Shown here: positions 36,758-45,407 of the stretch, in pieces
How positions within the stretch are numbered: the stretch's first letter is position 1
How the letters are laid out: every line of letters begins with the position of its first letter
Assembly (NCBI RefSeq): GCF_013283195.1
Contig: NZ_JABEKT010000001.1
Location: forward strand, 1,770,509-1,834,508
Reading direction: 5' to 3'
DNA: 64,000 bases
Source: Ensifer adhaerens
GTDB taxonomy: Bacteria; Pseudomonadota; Alphaproteobacteria; Rhizobiales; Rhizobiaceae
The notes under the pieces: model-generated
Told to the model about the DNA's origin: nothing
What the model saw: only the letters and a program-made list of their open reading frames with translations
The model's database searches: none
Made by a program: the position numbers and the translations under genes

Positions 36758-37843
36758 TCAGGCGGCGTGCGGCGAATAGATCTTGTCCCGCCTGCCGCCC
36801 AGTTCCGTCGAATAGACGAGAACGCCCGAGCGAGAACCCGCGCGCGCGGCCGAAAGTGCCAATTCTGCCTGCTGCATGAAATCGGACGGCGTCGCCATCG
36901 GCTGGGCCACAGCGATCCCGGCCGCGAGCGAAAGCGTTTCGGCCGTGAAGGCGCGGCCGGGCAGGGCGACGCGCAACGCCTCCACCGATTGTCGGATGCG
37001 TTGCGCAATCGCTTGAGCATTCTCCTCTGTGACATCGCTGCAGAGGAACGCAAACTCATGGCCGCCGACGCGCGCAACGAAGTCGCTCTTCTTGATCGAC
37101 TTGCGAAACAGTGTCGAAAGCTTGCCGAGCGCCTTTTCCGCGGTGGCGGCGCCGTGCTGCTCGGCAAGACCGCGCAACCCCTCGACGGACGCGACGATCA
37201 GGGCAACCGGCTCTGTTTCACCTTCCGATTCAAGCAGCGTTTTCAAGCGTGCCGACAGGGCCAGGCGATTGGGCAGGCCGGTGACGGGGTCTCGGTTCAA
37301 CGGCTTGCGGCTTTCGGCGAACGCGCCTTCCAGCGCTGCAAAGCGCTCGGCACTTGACTGCACGGCTGTCAGAAACGCCTGTTCCTCATTCATCAGCAAG
37401 CCGGCCGCATCTCGCAGTCTTGCTGCGTCATCGGCAAACTCCGTAAGGCCCGCAACCGGATCTGAGGTAAGGCGGATCTTGAAGCGGTCAAGCTGGCTTC
37501 TGAAGGCATGTCGTTGCGCAAGGCTGTGCCTCAGCTGCAGCGCAAGGTCGTTGAGTTCTTCTTGAGCCGTTGCCCTCGCTCGATCGGCAGCAAGCGCTCC
37601 ATGGGCTATGAGGCGATGCTTGAGCCCAAGTTCATCAAGGGCGTCCTGCTTCGGTGTGGCGCCGAGCGCTGCAAGGTCGCGCGAAAGCTGCGGCAACCGG
37701 CCGGACAAGGCTTCATAGACAAGCTCATAATTGCGGGGCAGCGCCGCGATGCTGAGCTGAGACATGGACTGCGCCACCTTCAGAATGATGGCGGTGCTCT
37801 TCGTCTGAGATCGGCTGGTGTTCGCGGCGGCTTGCCTGGTCAT
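36758..37843 (-). CDS. GGDEF-domain protein with degenerate active site
   Basis: A 361-residue protein without membrane helices. Residues 1-170 are a helical region (ALPRNYELVYEALSG near the N terminus is seen in other rhizobial GGDEF proteins). Residues 180-345 form a GGDEF domain, recognisable by RDPVTGLPNR and RVGGHEFAFL. The signature is GGHEF (260-264), with His in the place of the catalytic Asp/Glu; the upstream metal-binding Asp and the FKxxND residues are also missing (ASVEGLRGLAEQHG), and the RxxD inhibitory site reads KKSD. It therefore probably does not make c-di-GMP. It is divergent from the adenylation-acyltransferase gene. Confidence 0.85.
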   Translation of the reverse strand: MTRQAAANTSRSQTKSTAIILKVAQSMSQLSIAALPRNYELVYEALSGRLPQLSRDLAALGATPKQDALDELGLKHRLIAHGALAADRARATAQEELNDLALQLRHSLAQRHAFRSQLDRFKIRLTSDPVAGLTEFADDAARLRDAAGLLMNEEQAFLTAVQSSAERFAALEGAFAESRKPLNRDPVTGLPNRLALSARLKTLLESEGETEPVALIVASVEGLRGLAEQHGAATAEKALGKLSTLFRKSIKKSDFVARVGGHEFAFLCSDVTEENAQAIAQRIRQSVEALRVALPGRAFTAETLSLAAGIAVAQPMATPSDFMQQAELALSAARAGSRSGVLVYSTELGGRRDKIYSPHAA

Positions 37844-38092
37844 TCCGTGGTCGTCCTCGATGCCTTTGTCGGATCTGCAGACACTATGGGCTGGCCGCAT
37901 TTAAGGGAGTCTGAAGGCAGCGCGGCGGTGGTCGAATCCGCGCGGTATGGTTGCCGGAATCTCACCGAGGGCAAGGTTGACGCAACCGAACGGAGCAGGG
38001 CCGTCGAAACTTGCTATTTTAGTTCATGTTTATAGTTGACGGAGCCAGTCAGCAATTATATGCCGCCTTGCTAAATCGGGCAGGAGGCTCGA

Positions 38093-40747
38093 ATGCAGAG
38101 TGGCGGTTCGACAATGCCCCCTTCGTTCATTGCGGATCTGGCGACATGGGGCGAACGCGCCGCTCTGGTTCTTCCCGGCCAGCGGCTCGTGAGCTACCGC
38201 GAACTGCATGAGAGGGTCGACCGTCAGGCCGCGTTGTTTCCGCGCAGCCGCGCGCTCGTAACGCTTGAGCCCGAGCTTTCCGAACACGCGATCATAGCCT
38301 ATCTGGCGGCGCTGAGAGCCGGACATGTGGTTGCCATGCAGGCACCGCGCAGTGCCGGCGACCCAGCCTGGACAGACATGCTTGAGCCGGATTGCGCCTA
38401 TCGCCGCATCGACGGCCGCTGGCGAACGGAACATCTTTGCGGCAGCGACGAGCCCCTTCATCCGAACCTTAGCGTCCTGCTGTCGACCTCGGGCAGTACA
38501 GGTGGCTGCAAGGCGGTGCGACTTTCCATCGCCAATATTGCAGCCAATGCCCGCTCGATCGCCGAATATCTCGATCTTGGCGCCGACGACCGCGCCTGTC
38601 TGATCCTGCCGCTGCATTACTCCTACGGCCTTTCCGTGCTGAATGCCCATCTGAGCGTCGGCGCCAGCCTCTACGTTCCCAACGGCTCCATCCTTGACCG
38701 GGGGTTCCTCGACGGTCTTGCGGCGAGCGGCTGCACCAATCTTTCCGGCGTGCCCTATTCCTATGAACTCCTGGAAAAGGTCGGGTTTCGCGATCGTGCG
38801 TTCCCGCAGTTGCGTTTCATGACGGTTGCCGGCGGACGGCTGGCGCCCGAGCGTGTCCGTGCCTACGACGAGCATCTTCGCGCCCAGGGCGCCAACTTGT
38901 TCGTCATGTACGGTCAGACCGAAGCGACGGCCCGCATCGCCTACGTGCCGCCGTCTCGGCTTGCGGGCAACGAAGACCGGATCGGCATTGCCATTCCAGG
39001 AGGCAACCTGTCGATCGAGGATGAGCAGGGGCGACCGATTGCCGGTGCAGGTGTCTCCGGCGAACTCGTCTATCGCGGCCCGAATGTCATGATGGGCTAT
39101 GCCTCGTCGCGCCAAGATCTGGCCCGCGGTGCCGACCTCGCGGAACTGCGTACGGGCGACCTGGCTGTCCGCGAGACAGATGGTCTCTTCCGTATCGTCG
39201 GGCGCATGAAACGCATGTCCAAGATTGCCGGCCTGCGCATCGGCCACGATGCCGTCGAGCAGGCGCTGGAGCGGCGGGGCATCGTCGCGGCGATCGTCGG
39301 CGATGACGACGGATTGCATGCCTTTTTCGAGGGAGATGCCAAACCGGAGGACATGCGACGCTTGCTCGTGGCTGCGAGCGGCCTGACACTTGCCCATATC
39401 AGGGCCACGCATGTGCCGGACATCCCGAGATTGCCGTCGGGCAAGGTCGACTACACCGCATTGAACCTTGCAGCAAAGCAGGCGGTCGCGGCAGGCGACG
39501 GCGATCGCCAAGGCATTGAGAGCCTTTTCCGACAGGTGTTCTATCCTGCAAGGGTGAAGCCAGAGGACAGTTTCCTCTCGCTTGGCGGAGATTCGCTGCG
39601 TTTCGTGCAGCTCTCGATCGGTCTCGAGAAAGCGCTCGGTCAAGCGCCGGAAATGTGGGAGGCCATGCCGATTGCGACGCTCGCCGCGCTGGAAAGGCGA
39701 GAGACGACCACCACGCGGATTGGAATGGATCTTATCATCCGTGCCTTGGCGATCTTGCTCGTCGTTGTTCATCACGAGACCCTGTGGCCGTTGCCGGGCG
39801 GGTCGGCTGCCATGGTCATCCTTGCCGGCTTCAGCCTTGCTCGATTCCAAATGGGGCCACTTCTGGCGGGCGACGGCCTTGCCATTCTGCGGCCGCTCGC
39901 GCAGATCCTTGTGCCGTATTATCTCATCGTTGCCGCCTACGCTGCCGTTTGGGGCGAGGTCCCCTGGGCCTCCGTTTTTCTCGTCGGCAATTTCGGATTT
40001 GCCGATCCGGAGACACGTGGGATGGTGCCTTACCTCTACTGGTTCATCGAAGCCTATTGCCAGATGATGCTGGTCTTCGTTGCGCTGTTTGCGATCCCGC
40101 GCTTCCGGCGGATTGCTGTTCGGCGAGCCTTTGCGACGGGCATGCTTTTGCTCGGGGTGGCGCTGGCCGCCCGGCTGGCGTTGCCGCTGTTGTGGCCAAT
40201 CGGCAACCGGCAGATTTTCACCCTGCCATGGATCTTCTATCTCGCGGTGATCGGCTGGTGCGCGGCGATCGCCGAAACGCATCTGCAGCGGCTGCTGCTG
40301 GTATCGGCGGGAACGGGTGCCTTCCTGTTCTTTGGTCTTTACGAGGGTGTCTGGATCGGCACGAAGATCAAATACCTGCTGTTGATCGCCGTGCTCGTCG
40401 TGCTGGTCTATGCGCCCCGCGTGAGCGTGCCGCGCTGGACCGTGCAGCTCGTGCTGCCGCTATCGGCTGCCGGTTTCCATATCTACATCCTGCATCGTTT
40501 CGTGCCGGAACTGTTGCTGGCGCCGTTGCAGGGACAGCTTCCGACGGTGCTGTTCTCCACGGTGTCGATCGCCGGCGGCATCGCACTTGGCCTTGCCGCA
40601 TGGCTGCTGCAAGGCCGGCTGCTCAAGACAGCTGCGAGCGGGAGCCTGTCGCTTGACCGACTGCGGCCGGTCGCCCTGCGCGCCGCTTTATCCCGCCCAC
40701 TTCTCGCCTTCGGCCCGCAGAAAGAACGCGAGATCCAGCACAACTGA
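38093..40747 (+). CDS. Adenylation-carrier-membrane acyltransferase fusion protein
   Basis: An 884-residue three-part protein. Residues 15-455 are an AMP-binding (ANL) adenylation domain with STSGSTGGCK (131-140), YGQTEAT (273-279), TGD (354-356), GRMKRMSKIAGLRI (370-383) and the catalytic lysine in LPSGKVDY (K451). Residues 470-535 are a carrier domain with the phosphopantetheine serine in LGGDSL (S501). Residues 545-870 hold about ten hydrophobic segments beginning IIRALAILLVVVHHETLW, which resembles acyltransferase-3 (OafA-like) proteins including the paired histidine at 560-561. I infer that it activates an acyl or aminoacyl group, holds it on S501 and transfers it across or at the inner membrane. 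Substrate and acceptor are unknown. ATG at 38114 is an alternative start. Its end overlaps dinB by 60 bases. Confidence 0.82.
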   Translation: MQSGGSTMPPSFIADLATWGERAALVLPGQRLVSYRELHERVDRQAALFPRSRALVTLEPELSEHAIIAYLAALRAGHVVAMQAPRSAGDPAWTDMLEPDCAYRRIDGRWRTEHLCGSDEPLHPNLSVLLSTSGSTGGCKAVRLSIANIAANARSIAEYLDLGADDRACLILPLHYSYGLSVLNAHLSVGASLYVPNGSILDRGFLDGLAASGCTNLSGVPYSYELLEKVGFRDRAFPQLRFMTVAGGRLAPERVRAYDEHLRAQGANLFVMYGQTEATARIAYVPPSRLAGNEDRIGIAIPGGNLSIEDEQGRPIAGAGVSGELVYRGPNVMMGYASSRQDLARGADLAELRTGDLAVRETDGLFRIVGRMKRMSKIAGLRIGHDAVEQALERRGIVAAIVGDDDGLHAFFEGDAKPEDMRRLLVAASGLTLAHIRATHVPDIPRLPSGKVDYTALNLAAKQAVAAGDGDRQGIESLFRQVFYPARVKPEDSFLSLGGDSLRFVQLSIGLEKALGQAPEMWEAMPIATLAALERRETTTTRIGMDLIIRALAILLVVVHHETLWPLPGGSAAMVILAGFSLARFQMGPLLAGDGLAILRPLAQILVPYYLIVAAYAAVWGEVPWASVFLVGNFGFADPETRGMVPYLYWFIEAYCQMMLVFVALFAIPRFRRIAVRRAFATGMLLLGVALAARLALPLLWPIGNRQIFTLPWIFYLAVIGWCAAIAETHLQRLLLVSAGTGAFLFFGLYEGVWIGTKIKYLLLIAVLVVLVYAPRVSVPRWTVQLVLPLSAAGFHIYILHRFVPELLLAPLQGQLPTVLFSTVSIAGGIALGLAAWLLQGRLLKTAASGSLSLDRLRPVALRAALSRPLLAFGPQKEREIQHN

Positions 40748-41200
40748 CGGGCGGCCGAGCGCTGTCAGTGTCGCATGCAGCTGGCCGCGATGATGGGTCT
40801 GGTGGTTGAAGACATGGGCCAGCGTAGGTCCGAGCGTCTGCGTGATGCTGACCGGGTTGCTGAGCGGCGTGTAGGTGAATTTGGCCGCGAGCCGCGCCTC
40901 ATCGAGCCCGTCGAGCCAGGTGATCATCCGTGCATCTTCCCGTTCGCGTGCACCGGTAAGGCCGGCGAGATCGTCATGGAGCATCGCATCCAGCACTGTC
41001 GGCGCGTCACCCTCGCCGGTGAAGCGCTTCATCCAGATCCGATCGGCGGCGAGGATATGATTGAGCGTCGCAAGGACCGAACCGAAGAAGGCACCCGTGC
41101 TCTGCCGCAGTTCGCTGTCGGGCAGTTCTGCCGCTGCCGCGTAGAGCCGGCGGTTGGCCCAGTTGTTGTAGTCGGCGAACATGCGAAAATGATCGAGCAT
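40688..41200 (-). CDS. DinB-family protein
   Basis: A 170-residue four-helix bundle protein of the DinB/YfiT group, many of which are metal-dependent thiol transferases. Three histidine-containing segments expected to bind a metal are present: ATLNHILAADRIW, and HVFNHQTHHRGQ with its two spaced histidines. The N terminus is MLDHFRMFADYNNWANRRL, typical of the family, with a GGAGAAACAG ribosome site. Its 3' end overlaps the acyltransferase fusion gene by 60 bases on the opposite strand. Function in the cell is not known. Confidence 0.85.
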   Translation of the reverse strand: MLDHFRMFADYNNWANRRLYAAAAELPDSELRQSTGAFFGSVLATLNHILAADRIWMKRFTGEGDAPTVLDAMLHDDLAGLTGAREREDARMITWLDGLDEARLAAKFTYTPLSNPVSITQTLGPTLAHVFNHQTHHRGQLHATLTALGRPSVVLDLAFFLRAEGEKWAG

Positions 41201-41340
41201 CTGTTTCTCCTTTTCAGTGGCAAGGCTAACGCAGATCCGCATTCCTGTGGCGAATGCCACCCATGAAATTTAATGATTTGATCGTACGGCCCGTCTGGCA
41301 TCCAATGGAACAAGCCAATTCATTCTCGCCGGGAGATCAC

Positions 41341-42030
41341 GTGAGCAGGAAGCTTTATTCGCTTTGCGGTACCGACAGGGCACGACCCTTCTCGCCACAT
41401 GTCTGGAAGACCAAGCTTTCGCTTGCGCACAAGGGGCTCGATTTCGATGTCGTGCCGGTCGGATTTACCGAGATCCCGAAGGTGGAGGAGGGCGCGACCA
41501 GGCTCGTGCCGCTCCTGCGCGACGGCGACCAACTGGTGCAGGACAGTTTCGCGATTGCCGTCTATCTTGAGGAGAACTATCCGGATCGACCGTCGCTGTT
41601 CGGCGGCCCTGGCGGCGTGGCCATGGCTCGCTTCGTCGAGGGCTGGTCGCAGACGACACTACATCCGGCGATCGCCCGCATCGTCATCACGGATATCCAC
41701 GACAGCCTCGACCCGGTCGATCGGGCCTATTTCCGGGAAAGCCGCGAGGCACGTTTCGGCGCATCGCTTGAGGCCGTGGCTGAAACCGGGGGTGCTGCCC
41801 TTGCGACCTTCGCCGAAAAGCTTGAGCCGTTGCGCCATATGCTGAAGTTTCAGCCCTATCTCGGTGGCGATCGTCCGCTCTTTGCCGACTACATCGTCTT
41901 CGGTGCCCTGCAGTGGGCGCGCATCGTCTCACCGCAACAGCTGCTTTCGCCGGGCGATCCGGTAACCTCCTGGTTCGAGCGTTGCCTCGACCTGCACGAT
42001 GGCATCGGACGCTCTGTGACAGCGGCGTGA
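41341..42030 (+). CDS. Glutathione S-transferase family protein
   Basis: A 229-residue protein with an N-terminal thioredoxin-like domain (MSRKLYSLCGTDRARPFSPH, LVPLLRDGDQLVQDSFAIAVYLEENYP with the glutathione-binding Asp-Ser) and a C-terminal helical domain ending with FADYIVFGALQW. I use the GTG at 41341 behind GGGAGA; an ATG at 41308 is in frame but adds residues unlike the family. Substrate unknown. It stands between dinB (divergent) and ndk. Confidence 0.85.
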   Translation: MSRKLYSLCGTDRARPFSPHVWKTKLSLAHKGLDFDVVPVGFTEIPKVEEGATRLVPLLRDGDQLVQDSFAIAVYLEENYPDRPSLFGGPGGVAMARFVEGWSQTTLHPAIARIVITDIHDSLDPVDRAYFRESREARFGASLEAVAETGGAALATFAEKLEPLRHMLKFQPYLGGDRPLFADYIVFGALQWARIVSPQQLLSPGDPVTSWFERCLDLHDGIGRSVTAA

Positions 42031-42132
42031 AACCCGCAGCGCTGCCTGCGAATCGTGAGCGAACCCCCTTGTTTTGCGCGGGATTGGCGGCTAATGAACC
42101 GCCACTTCTCAAGAAAACAAGGGATTGAGCCA

Positions 42133-42555
42133 ATGGCGATTGAACGTACCTTTTCGATGATCAAGCCGGACGCAACGAAGCGTAACCTGACCGGCGCCAT
42201 CACCAAGATGCTCGAAGACGCCGGCCTGCGCGTCGTTGCTTCCAAGCGCGTCTGGATGAGCCGCCGCGAAGCCGAAGGCTTCTACGCCGTTCACAAGGAG
42301 CGTCCGTTCTTCGGCGAACTCGTCGAGTCCATGTCCTCCGGCCCGACCATCGTTCAGGTTCTCGAAGGCGAAAACGCCATCGCCAAGAACCGCGAAATCA
42401 TGGGCGCCACCAACCCGGCAAACGCTGACGAAGGCACGATCCGCAAGGTTCACGCTCTTTCGATCGGCGAAAACTCGGTTCACGGTTCGGACGCTCCGGC
42501 AACGGCTGCTGAAGAAATCGCATACTGGTTCTCCGGCACCGAAATCGTTGGCTGA
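42133..42555 (+). CDS. ndk: Nucleoside diphosphate kinase
   Basis: Transfers the terminal phosphate between nucleoside triphosphates and diphosphates through a phosphohistidine. The 140-residue protein starts [18 protein letters not shown] and has the active-site histidine in [10 protein letters not shown]. Length is standard for the family. An upstream in-frame ATG at 42055 is not needed. A strong terminator follows. Confidence 0.97.
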   Translation: MAIERTFSMIKPDATKRNLTGAITKMLEDAGLRVVASKRVWMSRREAEGFYAVHKERPFFGELVESMSSGPTIVQVLEGENAIAKNREIMGATNPANADEGTIRKVHALSIGENSVHGSDAPATAAEEIAYWFSGTEIVG

Positions 42556-42602
42556 ATCAAGATCTGCATTTCCGGCCATAACGGCTTGAATTGATTAGAT
42601 TG

Positions 42603-42630
42603 AACCGGAGCGGAAACGCTCCGGTTTTTT
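42603..42630 (+). terminator. Terminator after ndk
   Basis: Perfect 10-bp stem AACCGGAGCG / CGCTCCGGTT around a GAAA loop, running into a T-tract at 42625-42630. A textbook intrinsic terminator that also abuts the stop codon of the convergent lipoprotein gene. Confidence 0.92.
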
Positions 42631-43139
42631 CATGTCGGGCACTTGGCCGTCTCAAAATGCTCCGGCGCCTTGCCATCCCTGAAGACCGCCGGGTTCTTGT
42701 CATAGGCGGGGCCCTCGACCAGCGCCTTCGCCGGCATCATGTCCTGATCGATATCGGAAGTGACAGTCGTCTCGATCGTCTGCAGCGCCTGTCCAGCCGG
42801 GCCCTTGACTTCGATCGTCACGGCATAGGGCCTTTCCTTCTTCACGCAGGTGATATCGGGGCTTTCCAGCACCACCTTTTCCAGCTTCGCAAACAGCTTG
42901 CGCGTCAGGGTCAAAGGTTCGCCGCCAGCCGGGTTCTCGAAGGTCGCAACGACGATGCTTCCCTCCGGCACCGGTTCGAGCTTGCTCAGCGTGATCATGT
43001 AGGTGGCGTAGGCAAGCCGGTAGTTGAAGACGAACATCTTGCCCGTCAGCTTCAAGGGATCGGGTCCGGTCTCCCGCTGACAGCCTGCCATCAGCAGTGT
43101 CGCCGTCATCGCGGCAAGTATTGCAAGCGTCCTCGTCAT
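42630..43139 (-). CDS. Predicted lipoprotein, unknown function
   Basis: A 169-residue protein with a lipoprotein signal: MTRTLAILAAMTATLLMAGC, where the lipobox cysteine is residue 20. The mature part has no domain I recognise; it contains two more cysteines (ITCVKK and AKCPT) that could form a disulfide. Its start overlaps the end of the CGNR regulator gene in an ATGA, so the two are translationally coupled. Two-gene units of a regulator and a lipoprotein suggest a shared role, but nothing specific can be said. Confidence 0.75.
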   Translation of the reverse strand: MTRTLAILAAMTATLLMAGCQRETGPDPLKLTGKMFVFNYRLAYATYMITLSKLEPVPEGSIVVATFENPAGGEPLTLTRKLFAKLEKVVLESPDITCVKKERPYAVTIEVKGPAGQALQTIETTVTSDIDQDMMPAKALVEGPAYDKNPAVFRDGKAPEHFETAKCPT

Positions 43140-43696
43140 TCCCCAGCCTCCTCCTTGCTGCGGTGATAGTGGCGCCTGGCCTTGCTGCGATTGCCGCAGA
43201 CCGCCATGTCGCACCAGGTGCGGCTGCGGTTGCGGCTTCTGTCCAGAAACAGCCAGCCGCAATTGGGGCAGATCTTCATTCGCTCGGGCTCGGGACTGGC
43301 GGCAAGGCTGAGGGCGGAATGGGCCGTTGCGGTATCGAGCGCAAGGGCCTGTTCTTTGTTGCCGGCACCGCGCAGAACCGAGGCGATTGCTTCCAGCAGG
43401 TCGGCCATCAGCTCTGGCCGGTGTCCCCCCGCCACAGTTGCGCGAAAATGCCGATCCGTCGCCTCGCGCAACGTCAGCAGCCTGCCGCGGTTCCGTTCGG
43501 AAACAGGCAGCAGTGTGCCGAAGCGCGGGCTTTCGGCGCAGAATTGGTTGGCGGCAACGGCGAAGGCGTCGAGCGCCGCGACGTCGGCAAAGCGATCGAT
43601 GCGCCTTTCGGGATCGAAGCGTAAAATCACGGAGTTGGCGACATCCAGCGCCAGTGCGCCGCCGGCAAATCGGTGCGCGGTCCAAGTAAAGGTCAT
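43136..43696 (-). CDS. CGNR zinc-finger (ABATE domain) transcriptional regulator
   Basis: A 186-residue protein with an N-terminal ABATE ligand-binding domain (starting RFAGGALALDVANSVILR) and a C-terminal CGNR zinc finger: CPNCGWLFLDRSRN followed by TWCDMAVCGNRSKARRHY, giving four cysteines and the CGNR motif. Such proteins are described as putative stress-related regulators and the exact DNA targets are not known. It is coupled to the downstream lipoprotein gene and is divergent from the LivH-like permease. Confidence 0.85.
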   Translation of the reverse strand: MTFTWTAHRFAGGALALDVANSVILRFDPERRIDRFADVAALDAFAVAANQFCAESPRFGTLLPVSERNRGRLLTLREATDRHFRATVAGGHRPELMADLLEAIASVLRGAGNKEQALALDTATAHSALSLAASPEPERMKICPNCGWLFLDRSRNRSRTWCDMAVCGNRSKARRHYHRSKEEAGE

Positions 43697-43763
43697 CAGT
43701 GATTCCTAACTAGCAAAACTGATTTTACCAGTTATATTGATGTTGTCACGCTCCGGATGCGCC

Positions 43764-44660
43764 ATGCTCTATTTCCTGCAGCAGATCGCCAATGCCGTCC
43801 CGATCGCCGCGCTCTATGCCGCGTTGGCCTTTGGCTATGCGATTGCCTTTGCCGTGACCCGCAGGGCCGATCTCACCTATGGCGCGCTCTTTGCCTTCTC
43901 CGGGCAGATGTTTGTGTTGTTTGCCAATTTCGGCTGGAACCAACTGTGGCTGGTGCTGCCGGCAGCGCTTGGCGTCGGGGCGGCCGCCGGCCTGACGCTC
44001 GGCGTCGGGGCAGGGCTTGTCGCCGGGCGCTACGTGATGCGACCGCTCGCCTTCTCGTCCGCCAATACCGTCGTCGTCGCCTCGCTCGGCTGTCTGCTGG
44101 TGCTGATGGAGACCGCGCGGCTGGCCTCGGACACCAGGAGCCTGTGGCTTCCGCCGTTTCTGAACGGCAACATCGTCTTCTGGTCCGACCCGAAATTCCC
44201 GGTGACGCTGACGGTAATCCAGTTGCTCAACACGCTGTTGATGATGGCGCTGATAACGGGCGGCCACTGGTTTCTGGCGCATAGTCGCGCTGGCCGATCG
44301 TGGCGAGCCGTGTCGGAGGATCGTGGCGCCGCCGCCCTTTGCGGCATCGACGCCGGCCGTGTCTACATCGTCGCCTATGGGGCGGCAGCATCGACTGCCG
44401 CCTTCTGCGGTATCCTGGCCGCGTCCTATTATGGCAACATGGATTTCGGCACCGGGCTCACCTTCGGGGTCAAGGTGTTGTTCATCGCGGCAATCGGCGG
44501 GCAGACGTCGCCGCTTTGCGCCGCCTTGGGCGCCGCAGCCATCGGTCTTCTGGAGACGCTATGGGGTGCCTACGGCCCGATGCTCTGGCGGGATTTTGCG
44601 ATCTTCGGCTTCCTGATCATCGTGCTTGCGGTGACGCGGCAGGAGAAAGCTATCCCGTAA
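43764..44660 (+). CDS. LivH-type branched-chain amino acid ABC permease, solitary
   Basis: A polytopic membrane protein of about 298 residues with around eight helices and the LivH pattern: N-terminal ALYAALAFGYAIAFAVTRRADLTYGALF, the EAA-like loop region EDRGAAALCGIDAGRVYIVAYG and the C-terminal GGQTSPLCAALGAAAIGLLET. LivH normally works with LivM, LivG, LivF and a binding protein, none of which is beside it. It may be served by components encoded elsewhere or have another role. The frame is open from 43737 (TTG, then ATG at 43740); the start is uncertain and no good ribosome site is visible. Confidence 0.75.
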   Translation: MLYFLQQIANAVPIAALYAALAFGYAIAFAVTRRADLTYGALFAFSGQMFVLFANFGWNQLWLVLPAALGVGAAAGLTLGVGAGLVAGRYVMRPLAFSSANTVVVASLGCLLVLMETARLASDTRSLWLPPFLNGNIVFWSDPKFPVTLTVIQLLNTLLMMALITGGHWFLAHSRAGRSWRAVSEDRGAAALCGIDAGRVYIVAYGAAASTAAFCGILAASYYGNMDFGTGLTFGVKVLFIAAIGGQTSPLCAALGAAAIGLLETLWGAYGPMLWRDFAIFGFLIIVLAVTRQEKAIP

Positions 44661-44677
44661 TGTCGGGGTTGGGCGCG

Positions 44678-45142
44678 TCAGCGCTTCCAGCGATCGCGCG
44701 CCGTGTCATCGGCATCCTTGGCGCTGACCCAGCCGCCGGTCGTACCGTCGGCAAGATGTTCCTTTTTCCAGAAAGGAGCAGAGGTCTTGAGGAAGTCCAT
44801 GATGAAGTTGGCGCCGTCGAAGGCCGCCTGGCGATGCGGCGACGCGGTGACCACGAGCACGATGTTCTCGCCAGGATTGATCTTGCCGTAGCGATGGATC
44901 GCCGTTGCCGCCTGCAGCCCGAAGCGTTCGATCGCCAGTTCACAGATGCGGGTGATTTCCGCCTCCGCCATCCCTGGATAGTGTTCGAGCTCGAGAGCGG
45001 CAAGCGTGCCGGCTTCGTCGCGGCAGAGGCCCGAAAACGTCACGACCGCCCCGATCTCGGGGCGGTCGAAAGAAAGACGGGAAACCTCGGCCGACAGGTC
45101 GAAGTCCTCGCGCTGAACGCGCACGGTGACGAGCGCGCCCAT
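44678..45142 (-). CDS. moaE: Molybdopterin synthase catalytic subunit
   Basis: The large subunit of molybdopterin synthase, which inserts sulfur into cyclic pyranopterin to form the dithiolene of the molybdenum cofactor. About 154 residues, with the MoaE motifs HYPGMAEAEI, HRYGKINPGENIVLV and the catalytic-lysine region TSAPFWKKEH. It directly follows moaD. I use the ATG ending at 45142; a GTG ending at 45154 would overlap moaD and add four residues. Convergent with the LivH-like gene. Confidence 0.93.
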   Translation of the reverse strand: MGALVTVRVQREDFDLSAEVSRLSFDRPEIGAVVTFSGLCRDEAGTLAALELEHYPGMAEAEITRICELAIERFGLQAATAIHRYGKINPGENIVLVVTASPHRQAAFDGANFIMDFLKTSAPFWKKEHLADGTTGGWVSAKDADDTARDRWKR

Positions 45143-45146
45143 GGTG

Positions 45147-45407
45147 TCAGCCACCGGTCATCGGCGGGAACAAGGCGATCTCGCGCGCGCCGGCGATTGG
45201 TTCGTCATGCTCGACATGTTCCTGGTTGATCGCCGCGCGGATGACATTCTGGTGCTCGAGCGCCGTCTCGTATTCTTCTCCCAGCGTCTTCAGGTGGGAG
45301 AGCAGGTCGGCAATGGTGACGACACCAGCCGGAACCTCCAGCGTTTCCTCACCCTTGCCGATGCGTTCGCGCACCCAGGAGAAATAGACGAGATTGACGG
45401 TGCTCAT
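45147..45407 (-). CDS. moaD: Molybdopterin synthase sulfur carrier subunit
   Basis: Ubiquitin-like sulfur carrier of 86 residues ending in the required Gly-Gly (FPPMTGG), whose C-terminal thiocarboxylate donates sulfur to molybdopterin. N terminus VNLVYFSWVRERIGK is typical of MoaD. It overlaps pgsA by four bases (ATGA) and is followed by moaE, so the pgsA-moaD-moaE unit is co-translated, an arrangement common in rhizobia. Confidence 0.94.
   Translation of the reverse strand: MSTVNLVYFSWVRERIGKGEETLEVPAGVVTIADLLSHLKTLGEEYETALEHQNVIRAAINQEHVEHDEPIAGAREIALFPPMTGG

Noticed and set aside
38030-40282. 750-residue open frame opposite the acyltransferase fusion
   Set aside because: Antisense to well-defined adenylation and carrier motifs; no domain seen.
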